In this document: in pieces, positions 9,505 to 25,703 of the stretch
Numbering within the stretch: the stretch's first letter is position 1
How the letters are laid out: each line of letters begins with the position of its first letter
NCBI RefSeq assembly: GCF_008364625.2
Contig: NZ_CP126604.1
Coordinates: forward strand, 186,001-250,000
Reading direction: 5' to 3'
DNA length: 64,000 nt
DNA from: Enterobacter dykesii
GTDB taxonomy: Bacteria > Pseudomonadota > Gammaproteobacteria > Enterobacterales > Enterobacteriaceae
The notes under the pieces: generated by a model
What the model was told of the DNA's origin: nothing
Seen by the model: only the letters and a program-made list of their open reading frames with translations
The model's database searches: none
Program-made: the position numbers and the translations under genes

Positions 9505-10455
9505 TTATTTCCGCAGGCGAATCTGGTCGACGGCGTGCTTCTCGCTCTTGGTGAGGATCAGGCTTGCACGCTCGCGCGTCGGCAGGATGTTCTCTTTGAG
9601 GTTCACGTAGTTGATCTCGTTCCACAGCCCCGTGGCCACACCGATCGCTTCTTCTTCAGAAAGCTGGGCATAGTGGTGGAAATAGGAATCCGGATCGGTG
9701 AAGGCCCCTTCGCGGAACTTCAGGAAGCGGTTGATGTACCAGTTTTGCAGCAGGTCTTCCGGCGCATCGACATAAATAGAGAAATCAACAAAATCCGAGA
9801 CGAATACGTGATGCGGGTCGTGAGGATAGTCCATCCCGCTTTGCAGTACGTTCAGACCTTCCAGAATCAGGATGTCCGGCTGGACCACGGTTTTATCCCC
9901 GCCCGGAATGCGATCGTAGATCAGGTGCGAATAGACTGGCGCAGTCACGTGCGGCACGCCGGATTTCAGGTCAGAGACAAACTTCACCAGACGATGCATA
10001 TCATAAGAAAGCGGGAAACCCTTCTTCTTCATCAGTCCGCGTTCTTTTAACACCTCGTTCGGGTGCAGGAAGCCGTCGGTGGTGATCAGCTCCACGCTGC
10101 GGTGTTCCGGCCAGCGACTCAACAGCGCCTGCAGGACGCGCGCGGTGGTACTTTTACCCACGGCCACACTGCCTGCGATACTAATGATATAAGGAATGCG
10201 TTGACCGTTCGTCCCGAGAAACTGCTCCAGCACGGCCTGACGACGCAGGTTCGAGCTGATATAGAAGTTAAGCAAGCGAGAGAGGGGAAGATAAATTTCT
10301 GCCACCTCTTCCAGGGACAGATCTTCGTTTATCCCTTTTAACCGCGCGATTTCACCTTCCGTCAGCGTCATAGGGACGGAATCACGCAGGGCAGCCCACT
10401 GGCTGCGGTTAAAGTGAAGATAAGGCGTCATTAACGTTTGCTCTTTTTTGCTCAT
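9505..10455 (-). CDS. coaA: CoaA, pantothenate kinase (type I)
   Basis: Catalyses ATP-dependent phosphorylation of pantothenate, the regulated first step of coenzyme A synthesis. The P-loop is GSVAVGKST, followed by TTDGFLHP and the conserved [16 protein letters not shown]. At 316 residues it equals E. coli CoaA. I chose the ATG at 10455 (MSKKEQTL) over the one at 10461, because the gaag ribosome-binding element is 7 bases before the former and only 1 base before the latter. E. coli has birA-murB upstream (left) of coaA; here dppF takes that place. Confidence 0.95.
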   Translation of the reverse strand: MSKKEQTLMTPYLHFNRSQWAALRDSVPMTLTEGEIARLKGINEDLSLEEVAEIYLPLSRLLNFYISSNLRRQAVLEQFLGTNGQRIPYIISIAGSVAVGKSTTARVLQALLSRWPEHRSVELITTDGFLHPNEVLKERGLMKKKGFPLSYDMHRLVKFVSDLKSGVPHVTAPVYSHLIYDRIPGGDKTVVQPDILILEGLNVLQSGMDYPHDPHHVFVSDFVDFSIYVDAPEDLLQNWYINRFLKFREGAFTDPDSYFHHYAQLSEEEAIGVATGLWNEINYVNLKENILPTRERASLILTKSEKHAVDQIRLRK

Positions 10456-10729
10456 AAGCATGCTTCAGTGAGCCAGCATCACACTGCCGGATCATGGCTC
10501 ATCACACAGTTAATTTTGGACAATGGGCAGGAGGTTAACACCAGATGACGGGAATAATAAGAAAAAAGATGGAAAGCGCTGCGTTACGCGGAAGCCGTCA
10601 CGCTACGGTGAATACGGTGCAAATCACGATGACATGTTGAATATTTGACCTCAAATGACTACTTTTACAGCGCTTGATACGCTCTTCGCATAAAATGTGA
10701 GCGAAAGAACGTTTTATGCAAATTTTTAG

Positions 10730-10758
10730 TTGCATGACCGCGCAGGTATCCATAGAAT
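10730..10758 (+). promoter_or_regulatory. Promoter of the thrU-tyrU-glyT-thrT-tufB operon
   Basis: TTGCAT (10730-10735), 17-bp spacer, TAGAAT (10753-10758), then the GC-rich discriminator gcgcgc typical of stringently controlled operons. Fis sites would be expected in the AT-rich DNA upstream (10620-10725); no gene is visible between coaA and this promoter. Confidence 0.8.
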
Positions 10759-10772
10759 GCGCGCTACTTGAT

Positions 10773-10848
<76 letters not shown>

Positions 10849-10856
10849 TCAAGTCC

Positions 10857-10941
<85 letters not shown>

Positions 10942-11058
10942 CTTTCTGGCAGCGTAAATGCCGCCGGAGCTGGTTGGAAAAATTAGCCAGCTCAAACTGA
11001 AAAAGAGAGAAATCTCTTTTTTTGTTACAGAAAGAACTGGGTAGCCGAGTTTCAGGAT

Positions 11059-11133
<75 letters not shown>

Positions 11134-11139
11134 ATACGT

Positions 11140-11215
11140 GCTGATATGGCTCAGTTGGTAGAGCGCACCCTTGGTAAGGGTGAGGTCCCCAGTTCGACTC
11201 TGGGTATCAGCACCA
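11140..11215 (+). tRNA. thrT: tRNA-Thr (anticodon GGU)
   Basis: 76-nt tRNA with encoded CCA; anticodon GGT within ttGGTaa. It begins 6 bases after glyT and precedes tufB by about 118 bases of leader. Confidence 0.98.
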
Positions 11216-11297
11216 CTTCACTTCTCCTTCCCGTTTCTCTCTGTTTCAATTTTACTGTATTCAACAATTCAGGCATTTCGCCTGGTTGATGTGGTGA

Positions 11298-12518
<1,221 letters not shown>

Positions 12519-12548
12519 TCGCTGATAACATTTGACGCAATGCGCATG

Positions 12549-12575
12549 AAAAGGGCATCATTTGATGCCCTTTTT
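12549..12575 (+). terminator. tufB operon terminator
   Basis: Stem aaagggcatc / gatgccctttt with a 4-base loop and T-run. Confidence 0.92.
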
Positions 12576-12633
12576 GCACGCTTTCACATCAGAACCTGGC
12601 TCATCAGTGATTATTTTTGTCATAATCATTGCT

Positions 12634-12661
12634 GAGACAGGCTCTGCAGAGAGCGTATAAT
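12634..12661 (+). promoter_or_regulatory. Candidate secE-nusG promoter
   Basis: Perfect -10 TATAAT (12656-12661) with GAGACA (12634-12639) 16 bp upstream. Transcription would begin about 80 bases before secE. Confidence 0.6.
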
Positions 12662-12746
12662 CCATAAAGGGATTAGCGTTTCGATTTGGCTCGCCTCGCA
12701 ATCGCGGGGTGAAATTATTTGTAGAATTCTTCTGACAGGTTGGTTT

Positions 12747-13130
12747 ATGAGTGCGAATACCGAAGCTCAAGGGAGCGGGCGCGGCCTGGAAGCGATGAAG
12801 TGGGTCGCTGTTGCCGTGCTGCTGATTGTGGCAATCGTTGGCAACTATCTTTATCGTGACATGATGCTGCCGCTCCGCGCGCTGGCAGTGGTGATTCTGA
12901 TTGCTGCAGCGGGCGGTGTCGCGCTGTTGACGACTAAAGGTAAAGCAACCGTTGCTTTTGCACGTGAAGCGCGTACCGAAGTCCGCAAGGTCATTTGGCC
13001 GACTCGCCAGGAAACACTGCACACCACGCTGATCGTGGCAGCAGTAACTGCGGTAATGTCACTGATCCTGTGGGGACTGGATGGTATTCTGGTTCGCCTG
13101 GTTTCCTTTATTACTGGCCTGAGGTTCTAA
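12747..13130 (+). CDS. secE: SecE, Sec translocon subunit
   Basis: Essential inner-membrane subunit of the SecYEG protein-conducting channel. At 127 residues it has the enterobacterial three-helix form: segments at about 19-37, 44-63 and 93-113. The conserved cytoplasmic amphipathic stretch [20 protein letters not shown] lies before the last helix. The next gene, nusG, starts two bases after its stop, so the pair is co-translated. Confidence 0.97.
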   Translation: MSANTEAQGSGRGLEAMKWVAVAVLLIVAIVGNYLYRDMMLPLRALAVVILIAAAGGVALLTTKGKATVAFAREARTEVRKVIWPTRQETLHTTLIVAAVTAVMSLILWGLDGILVRLVSFITGLRF

Positions 13131-13131
13131 G

Positions 13132-13677
13132 ATGTCTGAAGCCCCTAAAAAGCGTTGGTACGTCGTTCAGGCGTTTTCCGGTTTTGAAGGCCGCGTAGCA
13201 ACGTCGCTGCGTGAGCATATCAAATTACACAACATGGAAGAGTTATTTGGCGAAGTTATGGTTCCGACCGAAGAAGTGGTTGAGATCCGTGGCGGCCAAC
13301 GTCGCAAAAGCGAGCGTAAATTCTTCCCGGGTTACGTGCTGGTTCAGATGGTGATGAACGACGCGAGCTGGCACCTGGTGCGCAGCGTACCGCGCGTGAT
13401 GGGCTTTATCGGCGGCACGTCTGACCGTCCGGCGCCAATCAGCGACAAAGAAGTTGATGCGATTATGAACCGCCTGCAGCAGGTGGGTGATAAGCCGCGT
13501 CCGAAAACGCTGTTTGAACCGGGTGAAATGGTTCGTGTTAGCGACGGTCCGTTTGCTGACTTTAACGGTGTGGTTGAAGAAGTGGACTACGAGAAGTCCC
13601 GCCTGAAAGTTTCTGTTTCTATCTTCGGTCGTGCGACCCCGGTAGAACTGGACTTTGCGCAGGTCGAAAAAGCCTAA
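13132..13677 (+). CDS. nusG: NusG, transcription elongation and termination factor
   Basis: Binds RNA polymerase, suppresses pausing, links it to ribosomal S10 and recruits Rho. It has 181 residues: an N-terminal NGN domain beginning [15 protein letters not shown], a linker, and a C-terminal KOW domain ([20 protein letters not shown]). It is downstream of secE with an immediate start. A terminator that overlaps the rplK promoter closes the transcript. Confidence 0.98.
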   Translation: MSEAPKKRWYVVQAFSGFEGRVATSLREHIKLHNMEELFGEVMVPTEEVVEIRGGQRRKSERKFFPGYVLVQMVMNDASWHLVRSVPRVMGFIGGTSDRPAPISDKEVDAIMNRLQQVGDKPRPKTLFEPGEMVRVSDGPFADFNGVVEEVDYEKSRLKVSVSIFGRATPVELDFAQVEKA

Positions 13678-13707
13678 GCAGCGATCAAAAAAGCGGCGAT
13701 TTAATCG

Positions 13708-13736
13708 TTGCACAGGGCGCGAGATTGGAATACAAT
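13708..13736 (+). promoter_or_regulatory. rplK (L11-L1) promoter
   Basis: TTGCAC (13708-13713), 17-bp spacer, TACAAT (13731-13736). It lies inside the nusG terminator region, an arrangement also known in E. coli. Confidence 0.8.
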
Positions 13737-13748
13737 TTCGCGCCTTTT
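13716..13748 (+). terminator. secE-nusG terminator overlapping the rplK promoter
   Basis: Stem ggcgcga (13716-13722) / tcgcgcc (13738-13744) followed by tttt; the rplK -10 box is in the loop. Confidence 0.75.
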
Positions 13749-13756
13749 GTTTTTAT

Positions 13757-14970
<1,214 letters not shown>

Positions 14971-14974
14971 TGCC

Positions 14975-15003
14975 TTTACGTGGGCGGTGATTTTGTCTAC
15001 AAT
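14975..15003 (+). promoter_or_regulatory. Candidate rplJ promoter
   Basis: TTTACG (14975-14980), 17-bp spacer, TACAAT (14998-15003), directly after the rplA stop. It would start the rplJL-rpoBC transcript about 250 bases before rplJ. Confidence 0.55.
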
Positions 15004-15039
15004 CTTACCCCCACGTTTGCTAACGAAAGTTAGCGGCTA

Positions 15040-15150
15040 AAAGATTTGTTCGTTGGAGCCTGGCCTAATCCAGGCCTCCGTCGAAGACCGCAGGTGTTTC
15101 GCAAGAGACTTAATCCCCTGCGTAGACGGTGACAGAACGCTAAGATTATT
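15040..15150 (+). promoter_or_regulatory. L10 leader (rplJ autoregulatory RNA)
   Basis: The long leader contains the stem ggagcctggcc...ggcctcc (15055-15080) and nearby pairing segments, matching the element bound by the L10(L12)4 complex to repress rplJL translation. The remaining leader to 15261 has no gene. Confidence 0.65.
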
Positions 15151-15261
15151 TTTGGATACTCTGGCTTGTTTCTGCTCACCGTATTAAGACGCTCTTTCCG
15201 TTGGGGAGAGTGAAGTGAGTTCCGGAACATGAGTTCCGGCAAACATCCAGGAGCAAAGCTA

Positions 15262-15759
15262 ATGGCTTTAAATCTTCAAGACAAACAAGCGATTGTTGCT
15301 GAAGTCAGCGAAGTAGCCAAAGGCGCGCTGTCTGCAGTAGTTGCGGATTCCCGTGGCGTTACTGTAGACAAAATGACTGAACTGCGTAAAGCAGGTCGTG
15401 AAGCTGGCGTATACATGCGTGTTGTTCGTAACACCCTGCTGCGTCGCGTAGTTGAAGGTACTCAGTTCGAGTGCCTGAAAGACACGTTTGTTGGTCCGAC
15501 CCTGATTGCATACTCTATGGAACACCCGGGCGCTGCTGCTCGTCTGTTCAAAGAGTTCGCGAAAGCGAATGCAAAATTTGAGGTCAAAGCTGCAGCCTTT
15601 GAAGGTGAGTTGATCCCGGCATCGCAAATCGATCGCCTGGCAACCCTGCCGACCTACGAAGAAGCAATTGCACGCCTGATGGCAACCATGAAAGAAGCTT
15701 CGGCTGGCAAACTGGTTCGCACTCTGGCTGCTGTTCGCGATGCGAAAGAAGCTGCTTAA
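15262..15759 (+). CDS. rplJ: 50S ribosomal protein L10
   Basis: Base of the L7/L12 stalk; it binds 23S rRNA and carries L12 dimers, and with L12 represses its own message. It has 165 residues, starting [21 protein letters not shown] reject the upstream ATG at 15229: the aggag element (15249-15253) is placed correctly for 15262, and the family starts there. It precedes rplL in the rplJL-rpoBC operon. Confidence 0.97.
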
Positions 15760-15825
15760 TCGCAGTTATCTTTATAAAGCATTTGCTTACGTATAAACTT
15801 ATTCTGATTTTCAGGAACAATTTAA

Positions 15826-16191
<366 letters not shown>

Positions 16192-16230
16192 GCCAACTTT
16201 TCTGGTTGCAGCCTGAGTAATTAGGCTGAT

Positions 16231-16261
16231 GGCTGGTGACTTTTTAGTCACCAGCCTTTTT
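16231..16261 (+). terminator. rplL-rpoB attenuator
   Basis: 10-bp perfect stem ggctggtgac / gtcaccagcc with T-run. In E. coli this site lets only a fraction of polymerases into rpoBC. The rest of the 319-base gap to rpoB (16262-16510) holds no gene and corresponds to the RNase III processing region in E. coli. Confidence 0.88.
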
Positions 16262-16510
16262 GCGCTGTAAGGCATCAGTAGCATTTCACACTGTTTGACT
16301 GCTGATTGTCCTGACAATGCATGTTTCTATCGACGACTTAATATATTGCGACAGGGTGCTCGCTCTGTGTAAATCGCGACGAAATGATTTAAGCGTGATA
16401 GCAACAGGTATTGCGGAAAGTATTCAATTTTCCGGTCCACAAAATGGTGTTGCACAAACTGTCCCTTCGTCGGACAGATGGGTCGACTTGTCAGCGAGCT
16501 GAGGAACCCT

Positions 16511-19500
16511 ATGGTTTACTCCTATACCGAGAAAAAACGTATTCGTAAGGATTTTGGTAAACGTCCACAAGTTCTGGACATTCCATATCTCCTTTCTATC
16601 CAGCTTGACTCGTTCCAGAAGTTTATCGAGCAAGATCCTGAAGGGCAGTACGGTCTGGAAGCAGCCTTCCGCTCCGTGTTCCCGATTCAGAGCTACAGCG
16701 GTAACTCCGAGCTGCAGTACGTCAGCTACCGCCTTGGCGAACCGGTGTTTGACGTTCAGGAATGTCAGATCCGTGGCGTGACCTATTCCGCACCGCTGCG
16801 CGTAAAACTGCGTCTGGTGATCTACGAGCGCGAAGCGCCGGAAGGCACCGTTAAAGACATTAAAGAACAAGAAGTCTACATGGGTGAAATTCCACTCATG
16901 ACGGACAACGGTACTTTCGTTATCAACGGTACTGAGCGTGTTATCGTTTCCCAGCTGCATCGTAGCCCGGGCGTCTTCTTCGACAGCGATAAAGGTAAAA
17001 CACACTCTTCCGGTAAAGTACTGTATAACGCACGCATCATTCCTTACCGTGGTTCATGGCTGGACTTCGAGTTCGATCCGAAAGACAACCTGTTTGTCCG
17101 TATCGACCGTCGTCGTAAGCTGCCTGCAACCATCATTCTGCGTGCGCTGCAATACACCACTGAACAGATCCTGGACCTGTTCTTTGAGAAAGTGATCTTT
17201 GAAATCCGCGACAACAAGCTGCAGATGGAGCTGGTGCCGGAACGTCTGCGTGGTGAGACCGCGTCGTTCGACATCGAAGCCGACGGCAAAGTGTATGTGG
17301 AAAAAGGTCGCCGTATCACCGCGCGCCACATCCGCCAGCTGGAAAAAGATGATATCAAACTCATCGAAGTTCCGGTTGAGTACATTGCAGGAAAAGTAGC
17401 CGCGAAAGATTACGTTGACGAGTCAACGGGTGAGCTGATCTGCCCAGCGAACATGGAGCTGAGCCTGGATCTGCTGGCTAAGCTGAGCCAGTCTGGTCAC
17501 AAACGTATCGAAACGCTGTTCACCAACGATCTGGACCACGGTGCGTATATCTCTGAGACTATTCGCGTCGACCCAACCACCGATCGTCTGAGCGCGCTGG
17601 TCGAAATCTACCGCATGATGCGTCCTGGTGAGCCCCCAACTCGCGAAGCGGCGGAAAGCCTGTTCGAGAACCTGTTCTTCTCCGAAGACCGCTACGATCT
17701 GTCCGCGGTTGGTCGTATGAAGTTCAACCGTTCTCTGCTGCGCGACGAAATCGAAGGTTCCGGTATCCTGAGCAAAGACGACATCATCGAAGTGATGAAG
17801 AAGCTCATCGATATCCGTAACGGTAAAGGCGAAGTGGACGATATCGACCACCTCGGCAACCGTCGTATCCGTTCCGTAGGCGAAATGGCGGAAAACCAAT
17901 TCCGCGTTGGCCTGGTACGTGTAGAGCGTGCGGTGAAAGAGCGTCTGTCTCTGGGCGATCTGGATACCCTGATGCCTCAGGATATGATCAACGCCAAGCC
18001 GATTTCTGCAGCAGTGAAAGAGTTCTTCGGTTCAAGCCAGCTGTCTCAGTTCATGGACCAGAACAACCCGCTGTCTGAGATTACGCACAAACGTCGTATC
18101 TCTGCACTCGGCCCAGGCGGTCTGACCCGTGAACGCGCAGGCTTTGAAGTTCGAGACGTACACCCGACGCACTACGGTCGCGTATGTCCAATCGAAACGC
18201 CTGAAGGTCCAAACATCGGTCTGATCAACTCCCTGTCCGTGTACGCACAGACTAACGAATACGGTTTCCTCGAGACCCCGTACCGTAAAGTGACCGACGG
18301 TGTTGTAACCGACGAAATTCACTACCTGTCTGCTATCGAAGAAGGCAACTACGTTATCGCTCAGGCGAACTCCAACCTGGATGACGAAGGCCACTTTGTA
18401 GAAGATCTGGTTACCTGCCGTAGCAAAGGCGAATCCAGCTTGTTCAGCCGCGACCAGGTTGACTACATGGACGTATCCACCCAGCAGGTGGTATCCGTCG
18501 GTGCGTCCCTGATCCCGTTCCTGGAACACGATGACGCCAACCGTGCATTGATGGGTGCGAACATGCAACGTCAGGCCGTTCCAACTCTGCGCGCTGATAA
18601 GCCGCTGGTTGGTACCGGTATGGAACGTGCTGTTGCCGTTGACTCCGGTGTTACTGCGGTTGCTAAACGTGGCGGTACTGTTCAGTACGTCGATGCATCC
18701 CGTATCGTTATCAAAGTTAACGAAGACGAGATGTATCCGGGCGAAGCAGGTATCGACATTTATAACCTGACCAAATACACCCGTTCTAACCAGAACACCT
18801 GTATCAACCAGATGCCTTGTGTGTCTCTGGGTGAGCCAGTTGAGCGCGGCGACGTGCTGGCAGACGGCCCGTCCACCGACCTCGGTGAACTGGCGCTCGG
18901 TCAGAACATGCGCGTAGCGTTCATGCCGTGGAACGGTTACAACTTCGAAGACTCCATCCTCGTATCCGAGCGTGTGGTTCAGGAAGATCGTTTCACCACC
19001 ATCCACATTCAGGAACTGGCGTGTGTGTCCCGTGACACCAAGCTGGGGCCAGAAGAGATCACCGCTGACATCCCTAACGTGGGTGAAGCTGCGCTCTCCA
19101 AACTGGATGAATCCGGTATCGTTTACATCGGTGCGGAAGTGACCGGTGGCGACATTCTGGTTGGTAAGGTTACGCCGAAAGGTGAAACCCAGCTGACGCC
19201 AGAAGAGAAACTGCTGCGTGCAATCTTCGGTGAGAAAGCGTCTGACGTTAAAGACTCTTCTCTGCGCGTACCAAACGGTGTTTCCGGTACGGTTATCGAC
19301 GTTCAGGTCTTCACCCGTGACGGCGTTGAGAAAGATAAGCGTGCGCTGGAAATCGAAGAGATGCAGCTCAAACAGGCTAAGAAAGACCTGTCTGAAGAAC
19401 TGCAGATCCTCGAAGCGGGTCTGTTCAGCCGTATCTATGCGGTGCTGGTTGCCGGTGGCGTTGAAGCTGAGAAGCTCGACAAACTGCCACGCGATCGCTG

Positions 19501-20539
19501 GCTGGAACTGGGCCTGACCGACGAAGAGAAACAAAATCAGCTGGAACAGCTGGCTGAGCAGTATGACGAACTGAAACACGAGTTCGAGAAAAAACTCGAA
19601 GCGAAACGCCGCAAAATCACTCAGGGCGACGATCTGGCACCAGGCGTGCTGAAGATTGTTAAGGTGTATCTGGCCGTTAAACGTCAGATCCAGCCTGGTG
19701 ATAAGATGGCAGGTCGTCACGGTAACAAGGGTGTTATCTCTAAGATCAACCCGATCGAAGATATGCCGCACGATGCTAACGGTACGCCGGTAGATATCGT
19801 ACTGAACCCACTGGGCGTACCGTCTCGTATGAACATCGGTCAGATCCTGGAAACTCACCTGGGTATGGCTGCGAAAGGTATCGGCGACAAGATTAACGCC
19901 ATGCTGAAGCAGCAGGAAGAAGTCGCGAAACTGCGCGAATTCATCCAGCGTGCCTACGATCTGGGTACCGACGTGCGTCAGAAAGTCGACCTGAATACCT
20001 TCAGCGATGAAGAAGTGCTGCGTCTGGCTGAGAACCTGAAAAAAGGTATGCCAATCGCAACGCCGGTCTTCGATGGTGCGAAAGAAGCTGAAATTAAAGA
20101 GCTGCTGCAACTGGGTGGTCTGCCAACGTCTGGTCAGATTACGCTGTTTGACGGCCGTACCGGTGAACAGTTCGAGCGTCCGGTAACCGTAGGTTACATG
20201 TACATGCTGAAACTGAACCACCTGGTCGACGACAAGATGCACGCTCGTTCTACCGGTTCTTACAGCCTGGTTACTCAGCAGCCGCTGGGTGGTAAGGCAC
20301 AGTTCGGTGGTCAGCGCTTCGGGGAGATGGAAGTGTGGGCGCTGGAAGCATACGGCGCGGCATACACCCTGCAGGAAATGCTCACCGTTAAGTCTGATGA
20401 CGTGAACGGTCGTACCAAGATGTATAAAAACATCGTGGACGGCAACCATCAGATGGAGCCGGGCATGCCAGAATCCTTCAACGTACTGTTGAAAGAGATT
20501 CGTTCGCTGGGTATCAACATCGAACTGGAAGACGAGTAA
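16511..20539 (+). CDS. rpoB: RNA polymerase subunit beta
   Basis: Forms the catalytic cleft of RNA polymerase with beta prime. At 1342 residues, starting [18 protein letters not shown], it equals E. coli; the ATG at 16511 follows gagg with normal spacing, so the open extension to 16478 is not used. The rifampicin pocket around residues 507-533 ([26 protein letters not shown]) has the wild-type residues. Conserved [12 protein letters not shown] and the C-terminal [15 protein letters not shown] anchor are present. It is co-transcribed with rpoC 76 bases downstream. Confidence 0.99.
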   Translation: MVYSYTEKKRIRKDFGKRPQVLDIPYLLSIQLDSFQKFIEQDPEGQYGLEAAFRSVFPIQSYSGNSELQYVSYRLGEPVFDVQECQIRGVTYSAPLRVKLRLVIYEREAPEGTVKDIKEQEVYMGEIPLMTDNGTFVINGTERVIVSQLHRSPGVFFDSDKGKTHSSGKVLYNARIIPYRGSWLDFEFDPKDNLFVRIDRRRKLPATIILRALQYTTEQILDLFFEKVIFEIRDNKLQMELVPERLRGETASFDIEADGKVYVEKGRRITARHIRQLEKDDIKLIEVPVEYIAGKVAAKDYVDESTGELICPANMELSLDLLAKLSQSGHKRIETLFTNDLDHGAYISETIRVDPTTDRLSALVEIYRMMRPGEPPTREAAESLFENLFFSEDRYDLSAVGRMKFNRSLLRDEIEGSGILSKDDIIEVMKKLIDIRNGKGEVDDIDHLGNRRIRSVGEMAENQFRVGLVRVERAVKERLSLGDLDTLMPQDMINAKPISAAVKEFFGSSQLSQFMDQNNPLSEITHKRRISALGPGGLTRERAGFEVRDVHPTHYGRVCPIETPEGPNIGLINSLSVYAQTNEYGFLETPYRKVTDGVVTDEIHYLSAIEEGNYVIAQANSNLDDEGHFVEDLVTCRSKGESSLFSRDQVDYMDVSTQQVVSVGASLIPFLEHDDANRALMGANMQRQAVPTLRADKPLVGTGMERAVAVDSGVTAVAKRGGTVQYVDASRIVIKVNEDEMYPGEAGIDIYNLTKYTRSNQNTCINQMPCVSLGEPVERGDVLADGPSTDLGELALGQNMRVAFMPWNGYNFEDSILVSERVVQEDRFTTIHIQELACVSRDTKLGPEEITADIPNVGEAALSKLDESGIVYIGAEVTGGDILVGKVTPKGETQLTPEEKLLRAIFGEKASDVKDSSLRVPNGVSGTVIDVQVFTRDGVEKDKRALEIEEMQLKQAKKDLSEELQILEAGLFSRIYAVLVAGGVEAEKLDKLPRDRWLELGLTDEEKQNQLEQLAEQYDELKHEFEKKLEAKRRKITQGDDLAPGVLKIVKVYLAVKRQIQPGDKMAGRHGNKGVISKINPIEDMPHDANGTPVDIVLNPLGVPSRMNIGQILETHLGMAAKGIGDKINAMLKQQEEVAKLREFIQRAYDLGTDVRQKVDLNTFSDEEVLRLAENLKKGMPIATPVFDGAKEAEIKELLQLGGLPTSGQITLFDGRTGEQFERPVTVGYMYMLKLNHLVDDKMHARSTGSYSLVTQQPLGGKAQFGGQRFGEMEVWALEAYGAAYTLQEMLTVKSDDVNGRTKMYKNIVDGNHQMEPGMPESFNVLLKEIRSLGINIELEDE

Positions 20540-20615
20540 TTCTCGCTCAAACAGGTCACTGGTGCCGGGTTAACCCCCGGCACCAGATTGTGCTAACTCC
20601 GACGGGAGCAAATCC

Positions 20616-24839
<4,224 letters not shown>

Positions 24840-24855
24840 TCGTTGAGCCGCTAAT

Positions 24856-24882
24856 AAAAAACCCGCCTCGGCGGGTTTTTTT
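24856..24882. terminator. Bidirectional terminator after rpoC
   Basis: Stem acccgc / gcgggt with loop ctcg, flanked by A6 and T7, serving rpoC on the plus strand and the PTS EIIA gene on the minus strand. Confidence 0.9.
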
Positions 24883-24896
24883 ACATCTGCATGTTT

Positions 24897-25214
24897 TCAA
24901 TTCACCAGCGGGATCCGACGATAAAGCTCAATCATATCGCCCGCCAGATCCTGAATGACCATCGCGTTCATCAGGTGATCCTGAGAGTGGACGGTGATCA
25001 GGTTAACCGGAAGCTTCCCGGTCCCTTCGTCAAGACCGATAAGCTGCGTCTGTATGGTGTGCGCATGCTTCACATATTCGCGCGACTCTTCCATCGCTTT
25101 TTCAGCTTCGTCAAACTCCCCTTTACGCGCCATCTGCAACGCCGTCAGGGCTGCACTACGCGCCGCGCCTGCATTGACCAGCAGCTCCATAATCGTGGTT
25201 TCTAAGTCTTCCAT
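24897..25214 (-). CDS. PTS lactose/cellobiose-family EIIA protein
   Basis: Cytoplasmic phosphocarrier that takes a phosphate from HPr and passes it to EIIB. The 105 residues form the helical IIA-Lac fold. The motif VHSQDHLMNAM carries the probable phosphorylated H76, with D79 and H80 matching the metal-site residues of lactococcal IIA. Its ATG overlaps the EIIB stop by one base (TAATG), so the pair is translationally coupled. No EIIC gene is near, so the sugar is unknown; resemblance to ChbA suggests a beta-glucoside or diacetylchitobiose type. In E. coli this space between rpoC and thiH holds htrC instead. Confidence 0.85.
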   Translation of the reverse strand: MEDLETTIMELLVNAGAARSAALTALQMARKGEFDEAEKAMEESREYVKHAHTIQTQLIGLDEGTGKLPVNLITVHSQDHLMNAMVIQDLAGDMIELYRRIPLVN

Positions 25215-25522
25215 TATGACTCCAGAAGTTTGAGTGCTTTTTCCAGTACGGCATCACCTTTCATCATGCCGTAATCCATCATGTCGATCACCGCGACCTT
25301 TTTACCCAACGGGTCGGCCTGCGCCTGGAGTTTAGCCTGCTCGTATTTAACCTGTGGCCCCAGCAATACGATGTCGGCCGTCGCGATGTTGTCTTTAAAC
25401 TCCGCAACCGGAACGGCTTTAATAGTGACTTCAACCCCTTTTTTCTGCGCGGCGTCTTTCATACGTTGAACCAGCATGCTGGTTGACATTCCCGCTGCAC
25501 AGCATAAAACGATGTTCTTCAT
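25214..25522 (-). CDS. PTS lactose/cellobiose-family EIIB protein
   Basis: Cytoplasmic phosphotransferase domain that would phosphorylate sugar entering through an EIIC partner. It has 102 residues with the phosphocysteine loop CAAGMSTS; by comparison with ChbB the active cysteine is C8 (C7 lies next to it). Conserved VLLGPQVKYE and VIDMMDYG follow. It is first of a two-gene unit with EIIA. A CRP-like palindrome lies 77-92 bases upstream of its start. No transporter subunit is encoded in this window, so it must work with a distant EIIC or have a regulatory role; this is inference. Confidence 0.85.
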   Translation of the reverse strand: MKNIVLCCAAGMSTSMLVQRMKDAAQKKGVEVTIKAVPVAEFKDNIATADIVLLGPQVKYEQAKLQAQADPLGKKVAVIDMMDYGMMKGDAVLEKALKLLES

Positions 25523-25550
25523 AATCAGCCTCGATCTACATGTGTTTATT

Positions 25551-25614
25551 GATAATTATCCCGTGCAGACCGCTTCAACAACCGGTTTACCGCGATTGTG
25601 TGTCAGGCATCACA
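25551..25614 (-). promoter_or_regulatory. Candidate CRP-activated promoter of the EIIB-EIIA pair
   Basis: TGTGT-N6-TCACA at 25599-25614 differs by one base from the CRP half-site consensus. A weak -10 (gataat / taatta) lies at 25551-25560 on the minus strand. The palindrome centre is about 60 bases before the predicted start, the spacing of class I CRP promoters. Confidence 0.5.
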
Positions 25615-25643
25615 AAGAAACCGGCGATTTTCTGAAACCGGTT
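25612..25643 (-). terminator. Possible terminator of the diguanylate cyclase gene
   Basis: On the minus strand, aaccgg / ccggtt with a 13-base loop is followed by a short T-rich tail. It is modest, and lies between the cyclase stop and the PTS promoter. Confidence 0.4.
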
Positions 25644-25703
25644 ACAATTTTGCGTTGTCGGGTATCCGGCCCGTCGAAACGGGCAGGGGTGAAAGAGGGA
25701 GGA

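Noticed and set aside
18029..18115. Possible rifampicin-resistance changes in rpoB
   Set aside because: The cluster I residues visible match the wild type.
18032..20449. Very long open frame on the minus strand inside rpoB (about 805 codons)
   Set aside because: It is antisense to conserved rpoB codons, a known effect of strong codon bias; no family resemblance or start context.
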